From Cordylochernes scorpioides (lineage: Eukaryota; Arthropoda; Arachnida; Pseudoscorpiones; Chernetidae), in contig CP092880.1 of NCBI GenBank assembly GCA_030710605.1, positions 5,891,223 to 5,955,222 of the forward strand: 64,000 nucleotides of DNA. The letters are read 5' to 3'. The stretch's first letter is position 1; each line of letters starts with the position of its first letter. Both the position numbers and the translations under genes were made by a program. Positions 21,356 through 30,861 of the stretch are shown piece by piece. The notes below the pieces were generated by a model. The model was not told where the DNA came from, made no database searches, and saw only the letters and a list, made by a program, of their open reading frames with translations.

Positions 21356-21610
21356 TATACACCCATACCTCGCTTTGCGTTGGGGTTACGTTCCAAAAAA
21401 AAAAACACGACGCAAAGTGAAAATATGTGAAGGCGCAATCAAAAACAAAAGTGTTGCCATATTTTAGGAAAAAAAAAAAAGACTCGAATCCAAAACAACG
21501 CAACTTCGAAAATCTAACGACGCACAGTGAAAATCAGTAAAAATTAAGCAGCGACGCAACTTCGAAAAAAACGCAAAACGAAACGACGCAAAGCGAGGTA
21601 TTGGTGTATA
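21356..21610. mobile_element. Tigger/pogo-like MITE
   Basis: 255 bp including flanking TA. Ends TACACCCATACCTCGCTTTG and its complement (CAAAGCGAGGTATTGGTGTA). Internal short repeats of CGACGCAA suggest several transposase-binding or sub-terminal motifs. It shares its outermost TACACCYAT with two other MITE families here. Confidence 0.8.
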
Positions 21611-21948
21611 TCCTCTTCATATTTTAAATGGCTGTTTTTTTTTGCGTATTTTAATAACTACGAATATTAAACTTTAATTCAATAAATATTCTACTAAAAC
21701 ACAAATGTGTGAAATTAACTGAATTTTATCTTTTAAATTAATTATTTCTTGGTTTTGAGGAGCTTTGCCCCTTTTCCAATAAGTGTATGTGTGTGGATAA
21801 CATTTGAAAATTACAAATTACAAAAAAAACTCACTTCAATTTTTTAAACTAACCTAACCTAAACTAACCTGATTTAACACAAAGCAATAACGCGCCATCT
21901 ATACATATAAAATCAAAGAATTTTAAAGCATGAATGTTTCTTTTATAC

Positions 21949-22200
21949 ATAATATAAACTTCTACTGCCCTTACTGCGATGAAAAAATATGTATTGGGAG
22001 GGCTTAGCTCATCAGTGGTGAACCCTACCAGTGGTTTCGCCAATTTTTAATCTACCAGACCGCTTCTTTAGAGTTCTAATACTGTATTGGACGATTCTGC
22101 TTATATACACAGCACTGAAGGATGGAATCTCAGAAATGGTTTTCAAGAAAACTATCGACATAAGCTTATAGGACAATAGAATTACATTCTACAATAACCT
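21949..22200 (+). repeat. Dispersed repeat, copy 2
   Basis: Plus-strand copy of the repeat at 20,397-20,600: CTGCCCTTACTGCGATG, then GTGGTTTCGCCAA, TCTACCAGACCGCTTC and finally CATAAGCTTATAGGACAATAG. No coding content. Confidence 0.5.
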
Positions 22201-22230
22201 GATTTAACCTATCCGAAACACTAACCTAAC

Positions 22231-22610
22231 CTTCTTCTTCTTTCTTATCTCCACTCAATCATATTAGGGTGTTAAGCTTATAAAGCTTGAGAGTTTTGAA
22301 AAAGAGATGTGACAACCATCATGATTGGGTGAAGTAGAATGCGTCTGCCTTTGTCATTAAGATTGGGAGCACTACTCAATGGCAGGCCGACTTAGCTCCA
22401 AAAGAAATGGCCGCCTCTGACATGAGGAACAGACACCATGTACAACCGCTCCTAACATGGAGTACAAACGCTGCTCATCCTGTATCACTGGAGCCCTTAC
22501 AGAGTACTATCAGCCAGGCCAGCTGAGCCCAGGTGTTTTAGCGAGTTTGTTACTGCTCCCCCTCCTCCTTTTTCATCCGGGATTGGGACCGGCAAAGGAG
22601 GAGTATAACT
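22231..22610 (-). mobile_element. SINE-like (GAA)n element, copy 3
   Basis: Minus-strand copy: the tail reads CTTCTTCTTCTTTCTTATCTCC at the low end and GGCAAAGGAGGAGT at the high end. Both flanks contain CCTAACC, a possible short target duplication within a CCTAA-rich stretch. Confidence 0.75.
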
Positions 22611-22829
22611 TGACCTAACCTAAAGGATTGATACACTCGGAAGCACGTTGTCAACAGTAGTCCGTAGAAATGAGTATCTCACTCATACTTCCATAAAAAA
22701 GGTGTTCCCATAAACAAGGATATATGAAGATAATTTTGTTGGTTGGAAGTTTGGAAAAATATAGCTTCATCAACAATTTTTTTATTTGATTCATTTAAAT
22801 GAATTATTTCTTGGTTTCCATATTTACAG

Positions 22830-23001
22830 GCTCAAAACTGGCAGTCATACAAGACCGCTCCTCTTCCAGGATGGTGAAAAGTCCTTCCCACAATGTACCA
22901 TCTACAGGACCAAAGAGACCTCACTACCTCTTGGAATGTATGGGAGCCTCAAGACAGGACCTATATTCCAACCCTACCAAGATTATGAATTTGATCTATG
23001 A
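22830..23001 (+). CDS. Candidate last exon of a host gene
   Basis: A segment of higher GC follows a good 3' splice site (TTTCTTGGTTTCCATATTTACAG). It enters the exon with one base completing a codon and stays open for 57 codons to a TGA. The reading includes LLFQDGEKSFPQCTIYRTKE and ends PIFQPYQDYEFDL. AATAAA lies 43 bases after the stop (23,044-23,049), as expected for a terminal exon. No similarity to mobile elements is visible and no upstream exon can be identified. A second frame is also open here, which weakens the case. Function unknown; the C-terminus has aromatic and acidic residues. Confidence 0.35.
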
Positions 23002-23324
23002 ATATAGTCTCCATGACCTTCTATAATTAAACAATGGTATAATAATAAAAAAATGTGATGTTGGCTTTTGAGTAAGTGTGAATTGATAACATTTAAGAAA
23101 TAAAAATTACAAAAAAACTCATTGCGACCGTGATTTGAACCTGGGCAGAAAGAATAAGACACTCCTCCGCATGCTATTTTATGATTGCTCCTCCAAGATC
23201 ACAATCCTAAATACGTTAAACACATATTTCAGGTCGATAGGGCTTAACCATCTCCAACCTACAGCAATCTGAGAGCTTTCTCCAATTTTTTATTTAGTTT
23301 CCGATGGTTTAATAACTCGCTGAA

Positions 23325-23637
23325 GGGGGTCGGTGGAAGGATGGTCTATACCGTTGGTTTTCGACCGCTACGACCCAGGTTCTTATTACCGCATTGGACA
23401 CTTTTTTTCTGATTAAAAAATGCTCCAACGGCCCCCAATTCTTGCAAAAGACCAATCCCCACCAGCGAGTACAAGTAACCAAACAGGGCTCTGGCATATT
23501 TGTAAGTGTAAAGACGAACTGCTTTTTACATGTGTAGACATGTGGTGTACTTACAGTGAAAGCAGTCGCCTACTTCTACCCACCATGATTATCATGGACT
23601 GTGTACCACGTGTACTAGGGATAAGCAAAATATATCA
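23325..23637 (+). mobile_element. tRNA-derived SINE (S1), copy 2
   Basis: Starts GGGGTCGGTGGAAGG; the B box region is diverged here (CCAGGTTCTTATTACC). The body includes TTTTACATGTGTAGACATGTGG and the end GTACTAGGGATAAGCAAAA. S2 follows immediately. Confidence 0.75.
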
Positions 23638-23645
23638 ATATATAT

Positions 23646-23897
23646 GTCCAGGGTAGTCTAGTGGACATGGCATCTGTCCGGTAAGCAGGAACACTGTGGG
23701 TTCGATTCCCATCCCTGGACACTTTTATCTTTCCGTTTATCATTACTCTTCACAATTCATCCTTTAATACCACATCCCTAAGGTTAGAAATAATTGTTAT
23801 TTCTCATTAAAATAAATTTTGATTTTTCGTTCAAAAGAAAAACATGCGGGTAATTTTCAAATGTCGTTTTACAATAACAAGCCGCATTATATAATAT
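23646..23897 (+). mobile_element. tRNA-derived SINE (S2), most complete copy
   Basis: The first 76 bases fold into a tRNA cloverleaf: a perfect 7-bp acceptor stem (GTCCAGG with CCTGGAC), a short D stem, a 5-bp anticodon stem with two wobbles, and a T arm GTGGG-TTCGATT-CCCAT. The anticodon loop CCGGTAA would give GGT (Thr), but invariant U33 is C, so this is a SINE head rather than a working tRNA. The body continues with CATTACTCTTCACAATTCATCC. Its 3' end is cut by an LTR at 23,898. Related copies: 26,476-26,780 and 41,035. Confidence 0.75.
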
Positions 23898-24191
23898 TGT
23901 CAAGAAGCTCCATCCAGATGGGACACGTGTCAATCATCCCTGGACCCCCGGGGAGACCACGGGTGTGAGGGGTTCTCGGAAGCTGATCTGTAAATAAGGA
24001 AAACGGGACGGTGGCTGACGCCGCTCATTATTATTATCTTTACCTTGGGATAAGTTGTTTTATCATCTGATCTCTCCCCCTATAAATACCTCTTGTATAT
24101 AATTTTATTGGAGAACTAAAAGGTAAATACCCACCTTTATAATAAATTTATTATTCCCAATTTTGCCCTTGCTTTATTTATCTCCGCGACA
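23898..24191 (+). mobile_element. Solo LTR, 294 bp
   Basis: Begins TGTCAAGAAGCTCC and ends CTCCGCGACA (TG..CA), flanked by a 4-bp duplication ATAT. It contains a TATA-like CTATAAATACCTC and, downstream, TAATAAATTTATT. This fits a single LTR left by recombination. The parent family is not otherwise present in the window. Confidence 0.7.
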
Positions 24192-24660
24192 ATATTATAT
24201 ATATATGTCTACCAACCAACAAACCCATGAGACAGCGCGCCACATTTAGAGGCTGTCTACTATCTAGGAAACCTTCAATCCACTATCGGCCACCTCTTGT
24301 TGTTTCCTTCCGCTGATAGACCGTCGTTTTTGTTTCCTGGCAACCAACGGGAACTTTCGAAACTGGCTTAATCTCCCTTATCTCAAGGTTCAAAGCTCAA
24401 ACTTTTGTTTGGGTGACTTTTTTCGTCTGATGTAGGGTCTGGTGGTGGATTCTAATAATCACCTAATGGCTGAAAAAAACAATAATTTAATTAATTTATT
24501 TTTTTTTATTTGACATATCGGATGCGATATCCCAACGGCCAAAGAGCCGACCTTTTTAGGCGATGGGATCCGTCAATTGCCAGAAAGATGGGAAAAAGTA
24601 GTGGCTAGCGACTGACAATACTTTAAACATTGAATGTCTAACCTATATATATATATATAT
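24192..24660. other. No gene recognised
   Basis: Mixed-GC sequence; no long frame. It ends in an (AT)n run into which the next LTR is inserted. Confidence 0.35.
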
Positions 24661-25014
24661 TGTTGCACCAGGTTGCGGCTTGGCAGACTCTTCAACCTTG
24701 ATTCTCTCCTGTGCTGGGTCTTGTATCTTACCAGAGCGTGTTTCAAGCATCCTACAAATTTATATAAGGGAATAATGAGATAACCTTAAGTAGCCTCCAG
24801 AATCATTTATTTATTTCTCACATCAAAGAGAGCTGTGAAGTCACACAGTGTACCAAAATACAAATGGTGATTTTATAATACATATATTCTGTTTATAATA
24901 CATATATTCTGTTTAATAAAATAAGTAAATATAATATATAAATTTCAATTTAAAATATATGAAAAATATTATTACAAATTAAAATAAAATAGGTTCATTA
25001 GCTATGATGCAACA
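24661..25014 (-). mobile_element. LTR of a Ty3/Gypsy element (minus)
   Basis: On the minus strand it starts TGTTGCATCATAGC and ends CAACCTGGTGCAACA. A purine tract GATGGGGAAG lies just upstream, as expected before a 3' LTR. Near its 3' end an ATG opens a frame MLETRSGKIQDPAQ..KPQPGAT that runs to the LTR edge. The solo LTR at 42,718 keeps a matching frame, so the gag start may lie inside the LTR in this family. Confidence 0.7.
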
Positions 25015-25102
25015 CTTCCCCATCTCCAGAAGTCGTCACGTCCTCGTGAGTTACCTCATCAATTCTCTCAAAATAGGGTTTGAGTCTTGAGACATAATGA
25101 CA
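24998..25102 (-). pseudogene. Gypsy pol C-terminal end
   Basis: Minus-strand frame YVSRLKPYFERIDEV..TTSGDGEVLHHS ending at a stop inside the LTR. HVSRLKPY-type sequence is the usual end of Ty3/Gypsy integrase. Upstream (25,103-25,270) the frame is degraded and the rest of the element is missing, so this is a 3' fragment. Confidence 0.65.
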
Positions 25103-25370
25103 CGACATATATAAATAAAGATAGCCTCTGCGTGGAAGTATGAGAAGAGGGAAGAGAAAATGTCTTGGTCAGAACAACCAATGGGTGACCATAAGTCCAG
25201 CCATATAATACAAACATTTCCATAAGCTCTCGGAGGAGGACTCTCTCAAGATGGAGGAGTCTTCCTTCCTGAGAACAGCCTTTTATATATTTGTATCACC
25301 AAATTGTAAATAATCACATTTATCAAAATTCGAAACTATTTTAGACGCGTATGATTCTTTTTGATATTAA

Positions 25371-25600
25371 ACAATTTCTACTGTCCTTACTGCAATGGAA
25401 AAATTAATGAGAGGGCCTGGCTCATCAGTGGTGAACCCTCTCAGCGGTTTCGCCAGTTTAATCTACCATACCGCTGTTATATTGCATTTTTGGAACTTCC
25501 TTTTATAGTGATACTGATGCTAAACTCTTTGAATGGGTATTTTAGATGAACTATGGACATAAGCTTTGAGGACAGTAGAATTACATACAATTATAAATAT
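25371..25600 (+). repeat. Dispersed repeat, copy 3
   Basis: Third copy of the repeat at 21,949-22,200: CTACTGTCCTTACTGCAATG, GGTTTCGCCAGTTTAATC, then CATAAGCTTTGAGGACAGTAG. Confidence 0.5.
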
Positions 25601-25894
25601 ATAATATGCTTCGAGCAATCGCTCTTCCGCAAATATCAAATTGTTTCTTTTATTAGAACATTTATAATATGATGCACTAGCGCGCCATCTAAGATAACAT
25701 ATATCTTTGTTTAATATATCTTTGTTTAATTTATCTTTGTTGAATTTATCTTTGTAACAATTAACTAAGAATGTCATTAAAACACATTAGTCTTTTGTGA
25801 GTTAAATATTTGTTTTTTTGACTCGTGCTTTAGATGTTGTACAAAATTTCAAATACCACGTGAGAACGCCCTTGCAGCCTTAGAATAATTTTTA

Positions 25895-26045
25895 ACGCTT
25901 TGTCTAATGTTTTAATTTTTGTTCGCTCCTGACGAGGACAAAAGATTTTTGTCGAAACGTCAAGATAATAAAAAGATTTACTGGCTGAAGTATCTTTTAT
26001 CTGAAGAAATATGAATGTCGGCCAAGCAGCCTCTATCGTTACGAA
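25895..26045 (+). mobile_element. Penelope-like half-element
   Basis: One arm of the palindromic family at 41,540-41,835, ending ATGAATGTCGGCCAAGCAGC. It carries a hammerhead-like core described separately. Confidence 0.55.
25912..25975 (+). ncRNA. Hammerhead-like ribozyme motif, copy 1
   Basis: CTGACGA (25,929-25,935) is followed by one extra G, stem II GACAAAA/TTTTGTC and GAAACGTC (25,954-25,961). Stem I pairs TTTTTGTT with AATAAAAA after a small internal loop; the first closing pair is lost (C opposite A). The palindromic ACGT after GAA would allow only a dimeric helix III. The extra base before stem II departs from the strict consensus, so activity is uncertain. Confidence 0.45.
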
Positions 26046-26475
26046 AATATATTGTCAATTGTCCATGAGATCCATGTCAGAGTCCATATCTCACCTACCT
26101 TCTCCCTGAAGACAATTTAGCTAAGAAGGAAAGAGTTTAAAATCACCTGGATTTGTTAATAAAGAGACAGTACTCACCTAGGTGCCCTTCACCGCCAGTT
26201 GTTCCCAGGGTAGTCCTCGGGCTTTCTCTTTTTCCTCTCCCATCAACTCCTGACGGGTGTTTGCTTCTGAATCCTGCTTTCTGTGTGCGTCCTTACCGCT
26301 TGCCATACAGCTACCACGACTGCTTCCAAAATCGTCACATTTATTTTGAATGTGAAGTAGCGTTAACACTATATGTTTATAATTTTGCAAAATGCATAAT
26401 TTTAAAGATTTGCATATAGAACACGAGAATATATGCAAATAGCGAATCAATTTACATATATTGTTACGAACTTTT

Positions 26476-26780
26476 GACAAGTTTTACCGCAAATGTTTCT
26501 TTTGAACGAAAAATCGTAATTTTATTTTAAGGAGAAATAACGACTATTTCTATCTTTTGGGATGAAGTATGATAGGATGAATTGTGAAGAGTAATGATGA
26601 ACGGAAAAAGAGAAGTGTCCAGGGATGGGAATTCCTATTCATACTTCATCCCTAAGGATAGAAATAATCGTTATTTTTCCTTAAAATAAAATTATGATTT
26701 TTCGTTCAAAAGAAACATTGGCGGTATGACTTGTCAAACGTAGTTTTACAATCATAAACCGCATTATATTGTATTATATT
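26476..26780. repeat. Head-to-head palindrome of SINE S2
   Basis: Arms 26,476-26,574 and 26,639-26,735 are inverted copies of the S2 body (TTCTTTTGAACGAAAAATC and complement). Between them lies only the T-arm part of the tRNA head in minus orientation (GTCCAGGGATGGGAAT). The tRNA 5' half is missing from both sides. Confidence 0.65.
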
Positions 26781-26782
26781 TT

Positions 26783-26915
26783 GTAACGTAGAAAATTAGG
26801 GGGAAAAAACCTTCAGGATGACACGACAATTTATTTAAGGCAAGAACAAATTAAAATTTATAAAATATAAAAGAAGCAATAAGGAAATTTTATAAAGTAG
26901 GAAAATATATATTTA
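26783..26915 (+). repeat. R5 repeat, copy 2
   Basis: Diverged copy starting AGAAAATTAGGGGG with ATTTATTTAAGGCAAGAACAAA, directly left of a Helitron end. Confidence 0.5.
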
Positions 26916-27285
26916 AAAACTAGCGGATGTACCCGGCTTCGCCCGGGTTTTACCCGAGTAAAGGTTTGCCTAACGAACATTTGTTAAAACAATTCTCTAA
27001 AAACTAATTTTAAAAAAAGATATATTTTGATAATTTGAAACTCGTAAATTTGAACCTCGATAAAGTGAACATTTTTTCCCGTACCCTTGAAAAATACTCG
27101 ATGAGTTGAATAAAATCAATATTAATTGGTTCCCTCGGTAATTGGAAGTTAAAAAATAGTATCATTATTCTTGTCTCAAATAAATTGCCGTGTCATACTG
27201 AATTTTGTCTTTCCTAATTTTCTACATTACAAGATCATCATTTTATCTATTCTCCCAATATATACGAGGTGTGTTCATAAAGTAT

Positions 27286-28694
27286 CGCGACTTTTGTGTT
27301 TTTTCAAAAATTATTTATTTATTCATGAATACCTATTTTGTACCCTTCAAAGTAATCCCCATGAGATATTATACACTTGTGCCAACGGTTTTTCCAATCT
27401 TCGAAGCACTTCAAAAAATCATTTTTTTTAAACGGCTGGTTAAACCGTTTGGTTTACGACCACTACGACCCGGGTTCGATCCCCGCATTGGACACTTTTT
27501 TCTGTTTAAAAAAAAAATGCTCCAATGGCCCCCCGATTCTTGCAAACGTCCAACCCCACCAGCGAGTGCAAGTAACCAAACGGGGCTCTGGATAATTTGT
27601 AAGTGCAAAGTCGAACTGCTTTCACATGTGTAGACATGTGGTGCGCTTACAGTAGAAAGCAGTCGCTAACTACCCACCATGATTATCATGGCCTGTACCA
27701 CGTGTACTAGGGATAAGCAAAAAAAAAAAAAAAAATTTTTTTTTTAATCTTTTTCAGCTCCTCCTTCGATGCCGTCTTTATCTCGTCAAGCGTAGCGTAA
27801 CGTCGTCCTTTCATGGGCCTCTTCAGTTTAGGGAACAAGAAAAAGTCACAGGGGGCCAGATCTGGGGAATACGGTGGCTGCGGCATCATTAGTGTGTTGT
27901 TTTTGGTCAATAAGTCGCGCACAAGCAACAATGTGTGAGCAGGGGCGTTATCGTGGTGCAAAAGCCAATTTTTGTTCTTCCACAAATCCGGGCGTTTCTG
28001 GCGGATTGCTTCGCGCAATTTCGCATAACTTGCAGGTAATATTCCTTATTGACCGTTCTTCCCTGAGGCAAGAACTCATGATGCACCACGCCCCTGCAAT
28101 CGAAGAAAATTGTCAGCAAAACTCAAATTCGACCGAACTTGGCGCGCTTTTTTCGGTCTTGGTTCGTGCGGCAGCTTCCATTGAGATGATTGAGCTTTGG
28201 TTTCCACGTCATAACCATAAACTCACGCTTCGTCACCAGTTATGACCCTCTGGAGCAAATTTGGGTCGTCGCGGACAGAGTCCAACATCTCATTAGCAAT
28301 GTTCATGCGATGCTGTTTTTGGTCGCAATTGAGCAATTTTGGTACGAATTTCGCGGCGACCCGTCTCATGCCCAAATCATTGATAAAAATCGAATGGCAC
28401 GAGCCAATCGATATGTTTTAGGTCCTCAGCAACTTCTCTAACGGTGATTAGACGATTGGCCAATATCATTTTCTCCACTTCATTAATTTTTTCGTCTGTT
28501 GTTGAAGTGCTCGGGCGTCCGGCACGCTCTTCGTCGTTCACATCTTCTCGGCCTTCTGAGAACATTTTGTACCACCGATAAACGTTGCTTCGGTTCAAGG
28601 TAGCTTCTCCGTATGCCACAGTCAACATTCGGAATGAATTCGCGCACTTAATTTCGTTTTTCACACAAAATTTGATACAGGTTCTTTGATCCAT
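27286..28694 (-). pseudogene. mariner transposase, several frameshifts plus SINE
   Basis: From MDQRTCIKFCVKNEIKCAN the frame is open to about 28,420, where one extra T (TATGTTTTAGG against TATGTTTAGG in copy 1) shifts it. Further indels occur near 28,118 and 28,018. HHDNAPAHT and YSPDLAPCDFF are recognisable at 27,850-27,960. The C-terminal 45 codons are separated by the SINE. It is therefore non-functional, though it keeps the tyrosine codon that is a stop in copy 1. Confidence 0.9.
27428..27740 (+). mobile_element. tRNA-derived SINE (S1), copy 3, inside mariner
   Basis: Begins AAACGGCTGGTTAAACCG (about 15 bp shorter at the 5' end than copy 1), has B box GGGTTCGATCC and ends GGGATAAGC followed by about 18 A. 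It sits at an A/T-rich site of the transposase (ATTTTTTAAAATC in copy 1). The long pure A tail and high identity to copy 1 suggest recent insertion, after the mariner. Confidence 0.88.
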
Positions 28695-29575
28695 TTTTTT
28701 AATAGGTAAAAATCGAAGACGATCCAAAACACCTGCAAGCAAAGCAGCTGTCAACAATTAAGTGAACATTCAAAATGGCCGAGCTTGTAGGCATAAGTGA
28801 GAGAGATGAGTACCAAACATAAAGCCACAGAAAGATCGAAATTCGAATATACGTAACCCGCGAAATTTCAAAATATGCGATACCTTTTGAACACACCTCG
28901 CATGTTGTAGATAAATGATAAAACGAACTTTGACTTGTGCGCAATTAATAGGTAGAAAATCTTATTTTTGATAAATAAATTTTGATAATTTGAAACTGGT
29001 AGATTTGAATCTCTCGATAAAGTGAACATTTTTTCCCCGGTCCCTTGAAAAATACTCGATAAGTTGAATAAAATCAATATTAATTTGTTCCCTCGGTAAT
29101 TGGAAGTTAAAGGAATAGTATCTTGCCTTGGAATTGTAACATTATTCTTGTCTCAAATACATTGCCGTGTCATCCTGAATTTTGTCTTTCCTAATTTTCT
29201 ACATTACAAAATCATCTTTTTATCTATTCTCACAATATATATGTTGTAGATAAATGATAAAACTAACTTTGACTTGTGCGCAATTAATAGTTAGAAAATC
29301 TTACTTTTGATAAATAATCTTTAAGATAATAAACTTAGTGATAATAAAATTTATAGATAAAAAAAAAAACTTGTTAACATCGTCGCAATGGGGGGCGCTG
29401 CTTGCGAGTTAAATCTACAAATCTGAAAATACCTCTAAGGATATTCAAGAAATTATTTTTCAAAAACCTTCCCGGGGATATACCTAATGATATCCCAAAA
29501 TTTCACGGCGATTGGATGTATGGTTTTTGAATCTATAGAGTACAGACAGACATTCAATTCTATATATATATAAAT

Positions 29576-30590
29576 ATATTAATAAACAAATTTAATTCTT
29601 AAAACACCCCTCCCAATGAATTACAAACAAATTCGATTCTTTCACCAACACTTCCAAACTCATTACATGTCACCCACATACGCAAAATTCAGATTTCAAA
29701 ATAATAAAATATTAGGTAGTAAAGCCTTCGCGAGCTTACGTTTCTTCCGAAAGGAAGAAACAACCACTTTAAAAGGGTCGAGGACTCTCCTCGAACCCTG
29801 TATTCAAAGATTCGATTCCGATCACGACCTCCCGATAACGAAGTGGATATCGGACGAGAATATCTTAAATGCCCTTGGGGACCGCATAAAAAAAAACCCT
29901 AGAACGCATTAAGGCTCGGGACAAATTAATATAAAACACTCGGCCTTGAGATTTTGAAAGACAAAACAACCCCAACACATTACAACAAATACAAATACAA
30001 GCTTAAGGTTAACTAGATTCCCGGGTCTCCTCTACACATAATATAAACGAGCTTCTGGGAAGGATCATGTTTCCACACACAAGTTGCACAGGGAGAAAAA
30101 TCTACGAGGGCAATTAAATTAAAAAGGTTAGAATTCGCCGCGTGAACTAGATTCATTGGCATGTAACTTTTTATCACTAAGAGATTTTGCGAATCTCTCT
30201 ACATAATTTTTTTTTCTTACCCCATTCAAGACGTGCCCAACTCCTTCTCACCAAGGTAACATATTTTTCCGATCATGTGATAGGAAAGTACCCCATTAGT
30301 CTCAAAACCTTTCTCTCCCTTATTCGCGAAGTCCTAGATTCAATCCCATCCTGTTTTCCCTCTCGTTATTTCCCCTGTGAAAACCTACCATTCAACTAAG
30401 ACTGCGCCATCAACCACCACAAGTCACCAATCCTACATTAAGTCAACAGGGTCTTACATAGGAACAACAATCAACAATCAAAAAGGGTCGAATTATTTTT
30501 ATACATATATTACATAAATGCATACATTACATAATCCAATATTTCGATGGACCAATCGTTCATCTTTTACGGATTATTTTGTTATATGCA
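29576..30590. other. Unassigned region with two ORFs
   Basis: Frames at 29,616-29,912 (98 codons, MNYKQIRFFHQHFQTHYMSP..) and 30,187-30,399 (70 codons) have no recognisable domain. Composition is less AT-biased than the flanks (for example GGGTCGAGGACTCTCCTCG). No repeat of it is seen elsewhere in the window, so it could be host sequence or a degraded single-copy element. Confidence 0.35.
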
Positions 30591-30717
30591 TACATTACAT
30601 ACATCATTACATAAATACATTACCCACATACAATACAAACATACACACATACATACGCCGACCGTGCGGCCACGCGTCGCGCGAGCTCCGCGTATTTCGT
30701 CTCTGGCGAGCGAAAAA

Positions 30718-30861
30718 ATGTCCATAGACATGCCGAATTCGGCATCGCCAAGGAGCCCAGGATCTGCTGGACAAAAGCCTGGAAGGCCCAGCATCCCATC
30801 TCCAATTGGTGGCAAGAATTCGACAAAAGAAGAATCTCATAAAGAAATATCTAGAGACTAG
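30718..30861 (+). CDS. Small Ser/Pro-rich ORF cut by a Helitron
   Basis: 47 codons starting MSIDMPNSASPRSPGSAGQK, preceded by a GC-rich stretch (GCGGCCACGCGTCGCGCGAG) and a fair start context (AAAAAATGT). The stop codon is supplied by the CTAG terminus of the adjacent Helitron palindrome, so the frame was longer before that insertion. It could be the first coding exon of a host gene or the start of a retroelement gag; no family is recognised. The open frame also extends upstream without a stop to 30,547. Confidence 0.3.
   Translation: MSIDMPNSASPRSPGSAGQKPGRPSIPSPIGGKNSTKEESHKEISRD

Larger units (their letters stand above)
27265..28900 (-). mobile_element. mariner element 2, with inserted SINE
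   Basis: Same family as 5,062-6,386: ends CGAGGTGTGTTCATAAAGTA and complement. Left flank TA; the right flank is CA, while the uninterrupted sister unit at 29,232-29,245 reads ATATATATG, so the right TA has mutated. Length is increased by SINE S1 at 27,428-27,740. Confidence 0.93.
26919..29575 (-). mobile_element. Helitron-like block (minus)
   Basis: The minus-strand 3' end shows hairpin CCCGGGCGAAGCCGGG, then CTAG next to T at 26,919. The far end contains the AACAGACAGAC-type segment (CAGACAGACATTCAATTCTA) with an (AT)n run, often seen at arthropod Helitron-like termini; that boundary is inferred. Inside are two tandem copies of a roughly 330-bp unit (27,022-27,262 plus 28,901-28,977; and 28,978-29,315), the first interrupted by mariner element 2. 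No Rep or helicase coding remains. Confidence 0.5.

Noticed and set aside
20397-22610. Large inverted duplication of repeat plus SINE pairs
   Set aside because: The order of elements is the same on both sides while each is flipped, so it is not a true inverted duplication but independent insertions.
23646-23721. Functional tRNA-Thr gene
   Set aside because: The cloverleaf folds well, but U33 is replaced by C and SINE body sequence follows, shared with other copies.
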